From contig JAHLMK010000031.1 in assembly GCA_019915135.1 (NCBI GenBank), positions 124,001 to 188,000 on the forward strand: a DNA stretch of 64,000 nucleotides. Direction: 5' to 3'. The position numbers and the translations under genes were made by a program. Position 1 is the stretch's first letter; every line of letters starts with the position of its first letter. Of the stretch, positions 48,300 through 57,490 are shown in pieces. Under the pieces are notes generated by a model. It was given only the letters and a program-made list of their open reading frames with translations, ran no database searches and had not been told where the DNA came from. This stretch comes from Strobilurus pachycystidiatus (Eukaryota > Basidiomycota > Agaricomycetes > Agaricales > Physalacriaceae).

Positions 48300-48535
48300 C
48301 GTCGCCGTCGTGGTGGTCGAAAGAAAAGTGGAAATGCTTAGTCAACCATCAAACACGCCAACGTGTACAGGCCCGTTTGATGTGCAAAGTGCATAAGGCA
48401 CCAGATGTCCGGGCCGCCGGATCGTCGGTCCCCGATGCACTTTGCACATCAAGCGGGCCTCGACACGTTGCGGTCGTTGCCATATGACTAATCGTTTGCC
48501 TCTTTCTCTTAACCACCAGCACAGCGACAACAACG
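48300..48535. repeat. central inverted repeat of the element
   Basis: The inner arms (48360-48395 and 48434-48469) match as reverse complements over 36 bp with about five mismatches; both contain TTGATGTGCAAAGTGCAT or its close variant. The match continues outwards at lower identity to roughly 48300 and 48535. The loop is about 38 nt. The arms flank no gene. Confidence 0.7.
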
Positions 48536-49350
48536 ACGACAACGACGGTGGAACGCGTTCTTCGGCCACGGACACGTTCTCTTGATCAACAATCGATGAG
48601 CACAGCCGGCAATGATGACCCACAGCGACGCCGACAACAACCACCCACTGCACAATGACTGTGGTGACGGGCCATCGACCACAACAGGTGCTAGTCAGCA
48701 ACGTACATGCTCTTGTCCTCAACACTCGACGCGGCGATGATGTCGGTTGGCATGGCAGACAGCGTGGGCGTTCGGTGAGTCGTCTTTGGTCCTTGGATGT
48801 TCTGGCTACCAACGACGCTCCTTGGTTCTCTACAGCTCCGGCCATTCTTGAGTGTGGCGAACCAACTTCTCCCCGCCGTCACACTCTCGCATTACCTGTC
48901 CACCGCCTCCCAACTCGTTGTCGGAGACTACCGCACGCGGTCTCGATTGATGCTGCCATGGCTCACCCTTGCGACTCAAAGGGCGTTTGGGGTTTGGATT
49001 TTGCGAGTTTCCCTTGGCCTTTTAGCTGCCTCAAGTGCACAGTAGTAGAGTGGTTGCCGTAGAGTCATCGATATATTGATTTTGCACTACAAACCCAGAA
49101 TACTGAGTTTTTGAGTTCGAGTCAAAACTCGACTCGCCCCGGTCATGACCGGAAAAAACAGTTTTGTCTGTCATCTTTTCAAAGATGAGAGAATCTTGAG
49201 TCGGGACTTGAGTTCAAACTTGAGCTGAGCATGACCGCTTCAAGTTGTGTACGGGCACACTCGTAGGTAAGAACATAAGATTAGTCGCCGTCTTATCTTA
49301 TCCCGGTGTTCACCGACATTTCTTAAGAAATGTCGGTCTCCTTTCACATG

Positions 49351-49356
49351 CACGGC
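49351..49356 (+). repeat. target-site duplication, right
   Basis: CACGGC follows the right inverted repeat. The flanking sequence then continues as a match to the intact gene copy (CTATGACCCGGGCATGCTAC against CCATGACCCGGGCATGCTAC). Confidence 0.55.
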
Positions 49357-49790
49357 ACGCTATGACCCGGGCATGCTACGCCCGCCTGTGACGCCCTGGC
49401 AGAGGACGCGACTGCGTGCGCGCCTACTTCGGATCCTGCTTCACCTAGAGAAGACAGCCGCCGTCGTCGATGTAAATATTGCTCATCGTTGGTTATATCA
49501 AGGAAAAGTGATGGGATTTATTAACCTTACATCGTCACTCGCCTTCCAAGTCATCCCAACTCCGTTGCAGAGTCTGGGGGTATCGACCTCATGCAGAGGT
49601 CCCTGGACCTTAGGATCACTACTGGGCATGGCATTTACACGAGCGTCTTCCTGATAGGAATTTCTTCTTTCTATATTCTCGTTCGAGCTTCTGATATGTG
49701 GAAGTGGTGAGATGGATCAAGTCAACTGTAGCTTTCACAGTGAGAGTTCTCGTCCATGACCACGGCGCACGGCAGTTGGGAGACGAGAGT
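49357..49790 (+). pseudogene. decayed copy of membrane protein C, right part
   Basis: This continues the duplicated copy after the element. It aligns with 45386-45738 and then, after a gap of about 200 bp, with 45935-46000. Frame is not kept relative to the intact copy. The order of matches shows that the element inserted after the duplication. Confidence 0.65.
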
Positions 49791-49904
49791 TCAAGCTTCG
49801 AGCAGGTACGTCTTGACTAGCCCGTGTCACTGGTGTCTGATCCGATGCTGAGGCCAGTGGCTACTAAATCAACGTGCATTGCCCGTGTATAAACCGCTAC
49901 GTAT

Positions 49905-50840
49905 CTAATCGCTCTTTGAATCCCTGTGCTTTTTTAACGTTGCCCTCAAGTTGTATAGAAACACGATCAACAAGTATAACACTTGAAAGGCCACCGACAC
50001 AATAACGAACACCACCGTTACCACACCAAACCATAAAGTGCCACGTGAAAGGGGTGCCACTCCTGGCGTAGCGTCCCCTCCTTGCAGCATTGTTTGAAAT
50101 GCGCTGTGCACAACTGTCACGTATGCAAACAGAATCAAGGAAGTCTTGTACTGAGCAAAGAAGTACCCCGTATAGCTCCGATGCAGGCGAAAGTACATCA
50201 GGCGACCGCGTGAGAATCGGTAGATGAAGTCCAACCTGCCAAGGCGAAGCTCCCCATAATGGTATCGCTTGTTTACGGTCGATCGGGATATCCGCGCCAG
50301 TGAGACGCGAAGGCGAGACCATGCCCTCCACGACATCCTGCCGGGAAGTAGCCCATGTCGTTGAGCAAGGGCGAAGTCACTCTCGTGTACAACAAGGTGC
50401 GCATATGTGAGGAGGAGCCCCCGTGCGGCTGCGGATATGCTATCATGTACAATGACATGTCGCATATAGGTCCTGTGATTGAGAAGGACCCTCGGTACCG
50501 GCTTCACAAAGAGGGCCCAGTCTGTGCACACGAGGTGCATGTCTGGATCTTCTGTGACAACGATGCTCCTTCTGACCATGATATGCCAGTGCAGCGGATG
50601 TACGCTACCGCGCCAGCCGGCCATCCATAGATGATCGTGTATGTCATTCAGTCTTGGAACGAGGAGCTCTCGGCAGAGCAACTCGTGCATCTCTGCGAGA
50701 TCGCTCATTTCGATGCCCTGTCCGGAGAGTGCATCCGTATCCCTTTGGTGCATTTCGGACTCGGCTTTGTCATCGTCCCACTCCAGGTCTGCTAGGAACG
50801 GTGGCTGCTGGCTTTCGGATAGCGGTGGGGAGGAGCTCAT
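49905..50840 (-). CDS. DUF6601-like membrane protein
   Basis: One exon of 311 aa runs from the ATG at 50840 (MSSSPPLSESQQPP). After an acidic head the sequence reads ELLVPRLNDIHDHLWMAGW, HWHIMVRRSIVVTEDPDMHL, FVKPVPRVLLNHRTYMRHV, LLLTYAHLVVHESDFALAQ, and YHYGELRLGRLDFIYRF. The KPxPR, HESDF and YGELRLxRL motifs are those I associate with DUF6601, an uncharacterised fungal family. Two C-terminal membrane helices follow (TSLILFAYVTVVHSAF and LWFGVVTVVFVIVSVAF, extended by LYLLIVFLY), then a basic tail. The assignment is from memory of the motif pattern. It is divergent from the gene at 51324, with about 480 bp between the starts. Confidence 0.75.
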   Translation of the reverse strand: MSSSPPLSESQQPPFLADLEWDDDKAESEMHQRDTDALSGQGIEMSDLAEMHELLCRELLVPRLNDIHDHLWMAGWRGSVHPLHWHIMVRRSIVVTEDPDMHLVCTDWALFVKPVPRVLLNHRTYMRHVIVHDSISAAARGLLLTYAHLVVHESDFALAQRHGLLPGRMSWRAWSRLRVSLARISRSTVNKRYHYGELRLGRLDFIYRFSRGRLMYFRLHRSYTGYFFAQYKTSLILFAYVTVVHSAFQTMLQGGDATPGVAPLSRGTLWFGVVTVVFVIVSVAFQVLYLLIVFLYNLRATLKKHRDSKSD

Positions 50841-51323
50841 TGTGCGGTCGGCGACAGGTATAAGGAAAGGTGGAAGGCAGGAAGTGGGTGGTTTGCATCG
50901 CCGAACGTTCAACGTCATTGATTCTATAGGCGCGTACCTGACCTTCACGATTGGCGCTCAGCTACTTGAGTACATATGAATGGAAGCTGTGGCATTCAAA
51001 TGTCAGACTGGACTTACGTCTGTGTATGCTCACGAGGCTTTGAGCAGTGGTGAAATGACCTGTTCTAAGCTTATGATAGCAGCTAAAGCGGCTTGGGATG
51101 CTCAAAAGCTCGCAGAACTTGGCTATGTATGTCAATCTGCGCTCTATCTACCATCCCGGAGATCAGAAACCGGCGTGTGGCGCCGCAGTCTGACACTCCA
51201 TTCAATGCTCTCTAGTATAGTCTCAACCCTCTTCTCCCGTCCTGCCATAAACCCCCGCCGACAGAGATCGTCCCGAGTACCCATTACCCATCGTCGCTCC
51301 TTCCCCCTCTCTCAGAAACGGGC
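50841..51323. promoter_or_regulatory. divergent promoter region
   Basis: This 483-bp stretch lies between the divergent DUF6601-like gene and the multi-pass gene at 51324. No gene is seen. Shared control of the pair is possible but not shown. Confidence 0.4.
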
Positions 51324-52627
51324 ATGGCTGCTGGCGCAGGCAATTCGGCTCATACCTTCATTGCTATCCGTCCAGAGTCTGCAGATCGGATCTCCACCGT
51401 GATTAATTGCGAGGGGGCTCTAGAGGCTCTCGAGCCATTCACGCCAGAATACCCGCGCGAGTCAATTCGAGCACGTCTCATCAATTATACACCAAGCATC
51501 GCTGTGATTGCGTTCATGCTTCTGTATTCTGGTCCAGGAGCCTACATTTACTTGCGCATGGGCAGAGAGTATACAGGGATTTGGGGCTACTGCGTGCTTG
51601 TTCCCATTACTGCCGTCCTCGCAGTGTACTTTTGGGTCTATCGCCGGAAACGACGGCCAGTCATTGCGTGAGTCGCCTGGTATGTACAGTGGTGACCACC
51701 ACTGATGTTTGCTTGCAGCTCCGTCGACCGAATCACGAAGATATGCAGGATAGCAATTGTCACGTTCCACTTCTATATCATCGTTGCGCTCTGGAATATC
51801 ATAGCCGTATCAACGGTGCTAGTGCTCAATCCCGAGGATTCTCAGCAACGACTCCTTCCCTTGCTTGCTGTCACTGCCCTTGGATTGTCATATTTTCTGT
51901 ACTGGTCGTATGATAGGTGTAGGAGGAGCTACTTTGAAGGCGTAATTGCGGATCAAAATTCTCAGAAGTTTGTGCTCTATTCAAGTGCTGCTATAATCCA
52001 CATCAACAAGCCTTTCTTCTAGATACGGCACCCCCGTCTTTGTCTGCATCCCCGTCTTCAAACTCTGCGGACACTTTGTCCTCTACACCACAACGCATAA
52101 ATACGAGCTCCGTCTTGACCGAACAACCTCATTTCGACCGTACTTTCTACATCGTCACCTTCAGCCTGACGAGCTGAGATCTGCGTCCCCAAAGTATCAC
52201 TTCTTCGTCTGCGGATGGACCCTACGGACACACGACGAAATTGTGGATATCTTCCAAAAGGCTATCAGCCGGTTCGGAGAGTATAACCGCCTCACAAATA
52301 ACTGCAGGACGTTCTTGCAAGATGGCGGTGCAAGGCTGCTAGCCAAGACGTCTGTGTGGCACGAGGATATGCTGATGGTGGAGCCTGGGAGACCTTTTTT
52401 GTTTGCGTCGATTGCCTTCATGCTATACCATGCCATGTTGAGGGATTTGTGCCGTTGGGTTTACAGCGTATATTGGGGACCAGGTTTGCATATTTTGTGC
52501 TTGAACACCCTCGTGGCTGAGCCTCATTGCAGAGTGGGAATCCCAAGTTGTCTATACTGGCAAGTTTGTTGATTTGGCAGACCATTATGTAGATTTCACG
52601 CACGTATTTGATGATGAGGACAACTAG
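51324..52627 (+). CDS. multi-pass membrane protein with papain-like H...NC domain
   Basis: Four exons (51324-51667, 51719-51967, 52023-52483, 52533-52627) close in frame to 382 aa starting MAAGAGNSAHTF. Four membrane helices lie in the first half (SIAVIIAFMLL-type region near 51500, CVLVPITAVLAVYFWVY, AIVTFHFYIIVALWNIIAV, LLPLLAVTALGLSYFLYW). A soluble segment follows: YGTPVFVCIPVFKLCGHFVL, YTTTHKYELRLD, HFFVCGWTLRTHDEIVDIF, and YNRLTNNCRTFLQ. The His in CGHFVLY and the Cys in TNNC, about 90 residues apart, resemble the catalytic pair of permuted NlpC/P60-type folds such as LRAT and PPPDE enzymes. Another hydrophobic helix (FLFASIAFMLYHAML) and an acidic tail (VDFTHVFDDEDN) end the protein. 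The enzymatic reading is an inference. Confidence 0.65.
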
Positions 52628-52654
52628 TTTACATAAAGTGACTGTCCTTGCATG

Positions 52655-52760
52655 AGCAACGAGTGCATACTAACACGCGCCACGAGAGTACTTGCCTTCC
52701 TTAAAGATCAACCAGGGATGCTCATGTCTATCTGTATATGGGAGTGCGGCGATGACGCCG
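52655..52760 (-). pseudogene. fragment of coiled-coil membrane gene first exon
   Basis: About 100 bp align with 46587-46720, in the same orientation, at roughly three-quarters identity. They cover the first exon and first intron of the coiled-coil membrane gene at 46081-46660 and some of its promoter. The shared phrases include ACCAGGGATG and GGGAGTGCGGCGATGA. The rest of the gene is absent. Confidence 0.55.
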
Positions 52761-52802
52761 ATGAGGACTGGATCTCGGATAGTCTAGGGTTTGTATACGG
52801 GT

Positions 52803-53109
52803 GGCCTCATAGGGATGCCTCGGACTTTGAATATCGTGATGGCCGTCAAGGCATTACCGGACCGCAACTCCTTCAAATCTCGATCCATCTGCTTTTGGAA
52901 CGCCCATCATTTTGGGCTCGAGATGAATTTGGTACCCGATGTTTGTTCAGACACTAGACAGCAAACTAGAGACATATTCAACAATACACCAAAGCTTTTG
53001 GACCTTTGACCAGGCGTCCGGCCATTAAGAGCTCAGATTCAAGTCAACCAGCACTTGCGATGCCGGACGGCCATCACTTTTTCAAACTCCGAGGCATCCC
53101 TACTAGGGG
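52803..53109. mobile_element. probable MITE with terminal inverted repeats
   Basis: AGGGATGCCTCGGACTTTGA at about 52811-52830 recurs in reverse complement at about 53102-53083 with one mismatch. The match continues inwards through GTGATGGCCGTC for a total of about 45-55 bp per arm. The enclosed 200 bp have no coding signal. No target-site duplication was identified with confidence. Confidence 0.5.
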
Positions 53110-53610
53110 CCCGCTTAACAAATTCCAGACTCTACAGGTGTGAACGATTATCTTCACACATCGTTGAGTTTGGTTTCGAGACTAGATCTCGGACATTTAT
53201 ATTAAAAAAGGGTCCACAGTTGGGTAGACCATGAGTGAAGGCTTTTCAGGCTCAAGACGACGTTCCGCGCTGGACGTGCCAGGACATGTTCATCCAAACG
53301 TGATGATTAGTCGCGTCGAGCTGATGGCAGGAAATTGACTGGCCTGAGCAGGCGTGATCCCTCTGACGCCTGAGCAGCTTCAACGGGGGCCATCAGTGGC
53401 GCGCAGGGTTGGCGGATGGGCTATCGGAGGGTGCGGTGAGAGCGGGAGAGTATTGAAGGCGAGTTGGGCGCACATGGCGTCATCGAGGACGGGAGGCGAC
53501 AGAGCGACGTCCAAGGCGCGGCGAGGATGGAGCGAGGAGCAGAGAGCAGACGTCGGAGAACGGGCCGCGGCACCGACTTGTGCCTACCGCCGATGACGCC
53601 CATAGCGCGT

Positions 53611-53634
53611 AAGAGACAGTTCAGACTGTCTCTT
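53611..53634. repeat. small perfect hairpin
   Basis: AAGAGACAGT and ACTGTCTCTT form a 10-bp perfect stem around a TCAG loop, between two genes. A role is not evident. Confidence 0.5.
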
Positions 53635-53691
53635 GTACTATGTACATGTTTATACTACATTGTTGGAGTTCGATAGAGCTTGGGACAGGAC

Positions 53692-55054
53692 CTAAATCAC
53701 ATCGCCGTCCACCTTTCCTTTGAGCCAACCCAACCAATTACTCTCATAACGATATAGCCCTCGGAGGTTGCGCTGGCGAGAAGTGTCCAATCTGACAATG
53801 TTGATGTTGAGCGGGAATGGTACATCGCGGGTGACAATGACCGTGCGTATGACCTTCGGCTGGCTGAATAGCATCGCTTTCATCTGCTCATCCATAGGCG
53901 GGTAGATATCGGGATGGAAAAGGTCCTTGACCTCAGCCAGGGTCCTGACATTCGCAGTGACGACGGAGTGGCTGAATTGGGAGTTTGTGCCGTGACCATT
54001 GGCTTCGGTCTCGACAACCAGGCAATGAGAGACTGGTTGAATGTCCACGACTTTAGCACCATGAGAAGCTGGGACACGTGGACTCACTAAAGCTGGAGGG
54101 ATTGTGCGGGATGTCCATTGCGCTGAATGCCGCCATCCCAAAGTATTCGCCGTGCTTAGCATACCACTGTTCCACGGACGCGACTTTTTGTCGAGTCTGC
54201 GCTAAGGTCTCTCCAACCGGGAAGAGATAGTCATGAAAAACGGACCCGCTTTGCATGCCGTTGCGAAATCCCGAGCAGAGCAAAGCAACCCAGTCGCAAT
54301 CGACTTGTGGCCACAGCTGATTTCGAAGTGAGGCGCCGTGCCATTCCAATTTATGGCTGAAAGTATCGAGACCGGAGGGAAGCCCGTCGTCCACGAGCAA
54401 CACCCTCCCACAGCCTTCTTCAGGCGCCTGGATTCCGTCGCCTGTCCAACCTCTTTTAAAGCGGTTACGCAGGACATCTTCCGGCAGTACTTCCGCAGAC
54501 CGAAAATGGTGCGTAAAGCTCTGGTCACCCGTCGTGCTAATCTCCTCATCTACGTCAATGAATATGACAAGAACATGGGTACCTAGAGTGATAATCAGTG
54601 ATTGGGAGCTGTGGCCCGCGATATTTATATCACTTGCTCGATACGTCTTGCTCTGTCCCAATGCCAAGAGCCCACACGACTGGGACGCTAGCCATCTTAG
54701 GTAAACTGTGCTTGGCCCATCGTATAAAACTCGCATGCCGCGCCTCTGAGCCTGCCATTGCCGCGCCGAGTTTCCTGATCCCATGGGTGCGACACGCCTC
54801 CTTGTGCTTGGGCCAGTGGTTTTTCTGGCACACAGTTCCCTGCACATAGAGAGATCAGCTATCGGATTGAAGCTGCATGAACGGCAACTCCGCACACAGT
54901 ATCTAACCAATCCACAACTAGAGCATGCCAGCAGCTTGCGCGTCGTTTCAGGGAGACATTTATCGCATGACGAAAGACCAGCGTGAATGCGATCGAGGTG
55001 TAGATCGCATTCATCACACGTATTGGCGTAGGGGATGTGCAGCTCTTTGGGCAT
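53692..55054 (-). CDS. MYND zinc-finger protein
   Basis: The ATG at 55054 starts MPKELHIPYANTCDECD. The MYND finger is split by an intron: CDKC...LLACSSCGLVRYC is joined to GTVCQKNHWPKHKEAC, giving the CxxC...CxxC...YC...CQ...HxxxC pattern. The region after it (IRWAKHSLPKMASVPVVWAL, then HVLVIFIDVDEE) resembles the MYND proteins common in agaricomycetes. The C-terminal part (GTNSQFSHSVVTANVRTLAE, RTVIVTRDVPFPLN) ends at a TAG/TGA near 53692. MYND fingers bind Pro-rich peptides, so a scaffold or regulatory role is likely. At least three introns are present; the one near 54590-54640 could not be placed exactly. Confidence 0.8.
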
Positions 55055-55383
55055 TTGCGAAACGTTGGTGGGAGTACAGAAGGAAGACCACGCCTGCCGA
55101 GACTTTGGAAGCACTCAAACAGCGCCTACCTGTGATGGCTGATGGCATGCCGTTGATGCTCGATGCAAATTATAAATCAGCTCAAAAAGTGTGTCCAACG
55201 ACAGGTCTGATGCAGAGGACTCAAGTCAAGTGCGACGGCAGAGGGTGCAGGGGCGGATTGGAGGCGGAGGATTATTTCGCCCCAAAATCTAATCTTATCG
55301 CTACCCTTACTAATGCCTGCCGCTCCTGAGCGCTTTGTAAAGGATGACGCCAATCTGGTTGCTGTTTATCTCATACGTCTGTC

Positions 55384-56651
55384 ATGTCTGGCAAGTACGA
55401 GGCCCTCCCGAGCTATAAATCTGCAGTCGAAGAGACACCACGCACCAAACCTGCCAAAAAAACCTTCAAAGTTCTCGCTGCCGGTCTCCTTGGTATCATG
55501 CTCCTTGCAACGTCTGCGCGATACTTTGCTCGTGGCTTCGGTCTCCGCTGCATGAGCAGCTCGAAGCATGGACTCCCGAGCCATTATACACTTCCCTCTG
55601 GCGACAAGATCCCCAGCGTTGCTCTTGGTACGCGGTCACGCCCTTTGTATGATAGACACTGATGCCGTCAGGCGTCTGGCAAGCGGGTACAGACGAAGTC
55701 GGACGCGCTGTCACCACAGCACTCGAGTCGGGCTACAAGCACATCGACGGCGCGTGGATCTACCGCAACGAGAAAGAGGTCGGCGACGCACTCGCCAAGT
55801 CCGGCGTCAAGCGCGAGGACGTCTGGCTCACCTCCAAGTTGTGGAACAGCTTCCACGCGCCGGAGGATGTCGAGCCTGCACTGGACCAGTCCCTCTCAAA
55901 CCTCGGCGTCGAATATCTCGATCTTTACATCATCCACTGGCCGTTGGCGCTGAAGAAGGACGGCACGCCTTACGATCACGACTTGACTGAAAACCCGCTC
56001 CCGACGTGGCGCAAGCTGGAGGAGATGGTCGACAAGGGTAAAGTCAGGAATATCGGGGTGTCCAAGTAAGCGCGTTCACGGCCTTTGCGTCCGAGGCTAA
56101 TCCCTCGCAGCTTCAACATTCGCCGCATCCAGAATCTCACCGCGAATTCCCTCAAATACACTCCGGCTGTCAACCAGGTGGAGATCAACTTTTGGTTCCC
56201 CCAAGTCGAGCTCCTGGAGGTGCGCTTGCCTTGGATCTAACAATCGATACTGATTTCGGATCAAGTGGTCAAAAGAAAACAACCTCCTCCTCGAAGCCTA
56301 CTCCCCGCTCGGCTCGGAAGGACGCGTCGCCGACACGCTGAACGTTCCCGAAGTCAAAGAGATCGCGGCTACGTTGGGAATCACGCCTGCTCAGGTCAGT
56401 CAATTTTCTTGACGTCTTTTATCGGCTAACCATCTCATCCCGTGTAGGTGATCATCTCCTGGCACGTCCAGCGCGGAACCGTCGTCCTGCCCAAGAGCGT
56501 CACGCCCTCGCGCGTCGTGGAGAATCTCCAGGTCACGAAACTGCCTAAGGAGCTGTTTGAGAAATTGGAACACGCGGCGAGGGCACACCCGCCCGAGCGT
56601 GGATTAAACCCGAGCAAGGGCTGGGGCTTGGACTGGGATATTTTTGAGTAA
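55384..56651 (+). CDS. aldo/keto reductase with N-terminal membrane anchor
   Basis: Five exons (55384-55627, 55672-56065, 56111-56219, 56266-56394, 56448-56651) close in frame to 359 aa. The N-terminus (MSGKYEALPSYKSAVEE) is followed by one hydrophobic helix (VLAAGLLGIMLLATSARYF). The barrel then starts at YTLPSGDKIPSVALGVWQ. The catalytic tetrad is visible: HIDGAWIYRNE (Asp, Tyr), LTSKLWN (Lys) and IIHWP (His). NIGVSNFN, VEINFWFPQ, LLEAYSPLG and LPKSVTPSR line the cofactor site; the last binds the NADPH phosphate. The enzyme reduces carbonyls to alcohols. Most family members are soluble and about 320 aa, so the anchor is an unusual addition and suggests an ER or other membrane site. Confidence 0.92.
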
Positions 56652-57490
56652 AGGGAAGGCTGATGTTAAAGTGAATACAATATCTGATTTTCTGATAAGT
56701 CAGTGCATCTAGTATCTCGCATAGAAGACACGTCTGAAAAGCCTCCACTCAAGGTATACGTGCTTCTCGCGAGGCGGAGTTCCCCCATCATCCGAGTCTG
56801 CGCTTCTCGCGACTCGTTGTTTTTGGCGATTTTGATATCTGGACCGTCTATCATTATTTGAGCTGCGCTGCTGACGTTGTGGAGATCCTCGGGCGATGTT
56901 GGGAGATGGGTTTCAAGTTTTGTGCTCAGTTCCTGTGCGATTGACGACGCCTGCAGCTTTTCATCCCGAGGGGGGCGGGGGGGGGGGGGGGGGGGGGGGG
57001 GAACATCGCGGTAATCATGGCCTCAGTGTGCTGAGACAAATGGGAATGCGAATTACTTGGTACGTGGCAGGGCAGATGCTTCGGATGATTCGCATTAGCG
57101 TGCCAAGTCCTTATGTAGCTCGCCCGGAGAGCCTGTTATCTCACTCAGTTGCGTATTTACAAAAAAATGCGTTCTCGAGTTCACTAAACATCACAGGGTC
57201 CGTCTGCCGTGTCCTGACATATCAAGTCGATCGCTCCCTCTGGCCGCAAGATAAGTAGTATCACAGGGAACGGGTAAGGTCTTTCGAACAACATTGTGCG
57301 GCTACCCAGCCGCACTCCTCTCACGATTGAATAGAGACACGTATGTCTACGTGTTCGCAAAAGTGTATGAATCGAAGACTGCCGAAGCCAGATCTTTCTA
57401 TACTCAGACGTCGACAAGAACTCGGGTCTGGGTGCGTACCATTATCCTCCTCAGGCTCTGGCCACTGAGTACTCCTTTTTTCATCTAGTC
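56652..57490. other. intergenic with a poly-G tract
   Basis: About 0.84 kb has no supported gene. The frame crossing the poly-G run (56896-57258) is not credible as coding. The rest probably holds the reductase 3' end and the promoter of the gene at 57491. Confidence 0.45.
56970..57001 (+). repeat. poly-G tract
   Basis: A run of six G is followed by one C and then 25 uninterrupted G (56977-57001). It could form quadruplex structures and is prone to length error in sequencing. Confidence 0.9.

Larger units (their letters stand above)
47347..49350. mobile_element. 2.0-kb inverted-repeat DNA element, non-autonomous
   Basis: The two ends are imperfect terminal inverted repeats of about 55 bp. 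Each has a 20-bp perfect palindrome centred on CTTAAG (47360-47379 and 49315-49334). Beside it lies a GGTG/CACC hairpin (47380-47389 and 49305-49314), followed by a CCGGGA(C/T)AAGATAAGA block. Inside the ends are clusters of CTTGAG/CTCAAG motifs in both orientations (about 47505-47770 and 49110-49245), like the subterminal repeats of class II transposons. The GC-richer core (47850-49060) has a large inverted repeat at 48300-48535. No transposase-like frame is seen. It splits a duplicated gene copy and is flanked by CACGGC on both sides. The superfamily is unclear; hAT or KDZ elements would be expected to make 8-bp duplications. Confidence 0.75.
52628..53691. other. 1.1-kb repeat-rich intergenic region
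   Basis: This stretch holds a duplicated gene fragment (52655-52760), an inverted-repeat pair (52803-53109) and a small hairpin (53611-53634). No intact gene is seen. The open frames at 53354-53596 are low in complexity. Confidence 0.5.

Noticed and set aside
47769..48845. Open frames inside the DNA element, one with a CxxxxC...HxxxH pattern
   Set aside because: The spacing does not fit a C2H2 finger. The frames follow the GC-rich inverted repeat and show no transposase motif such as DDE.
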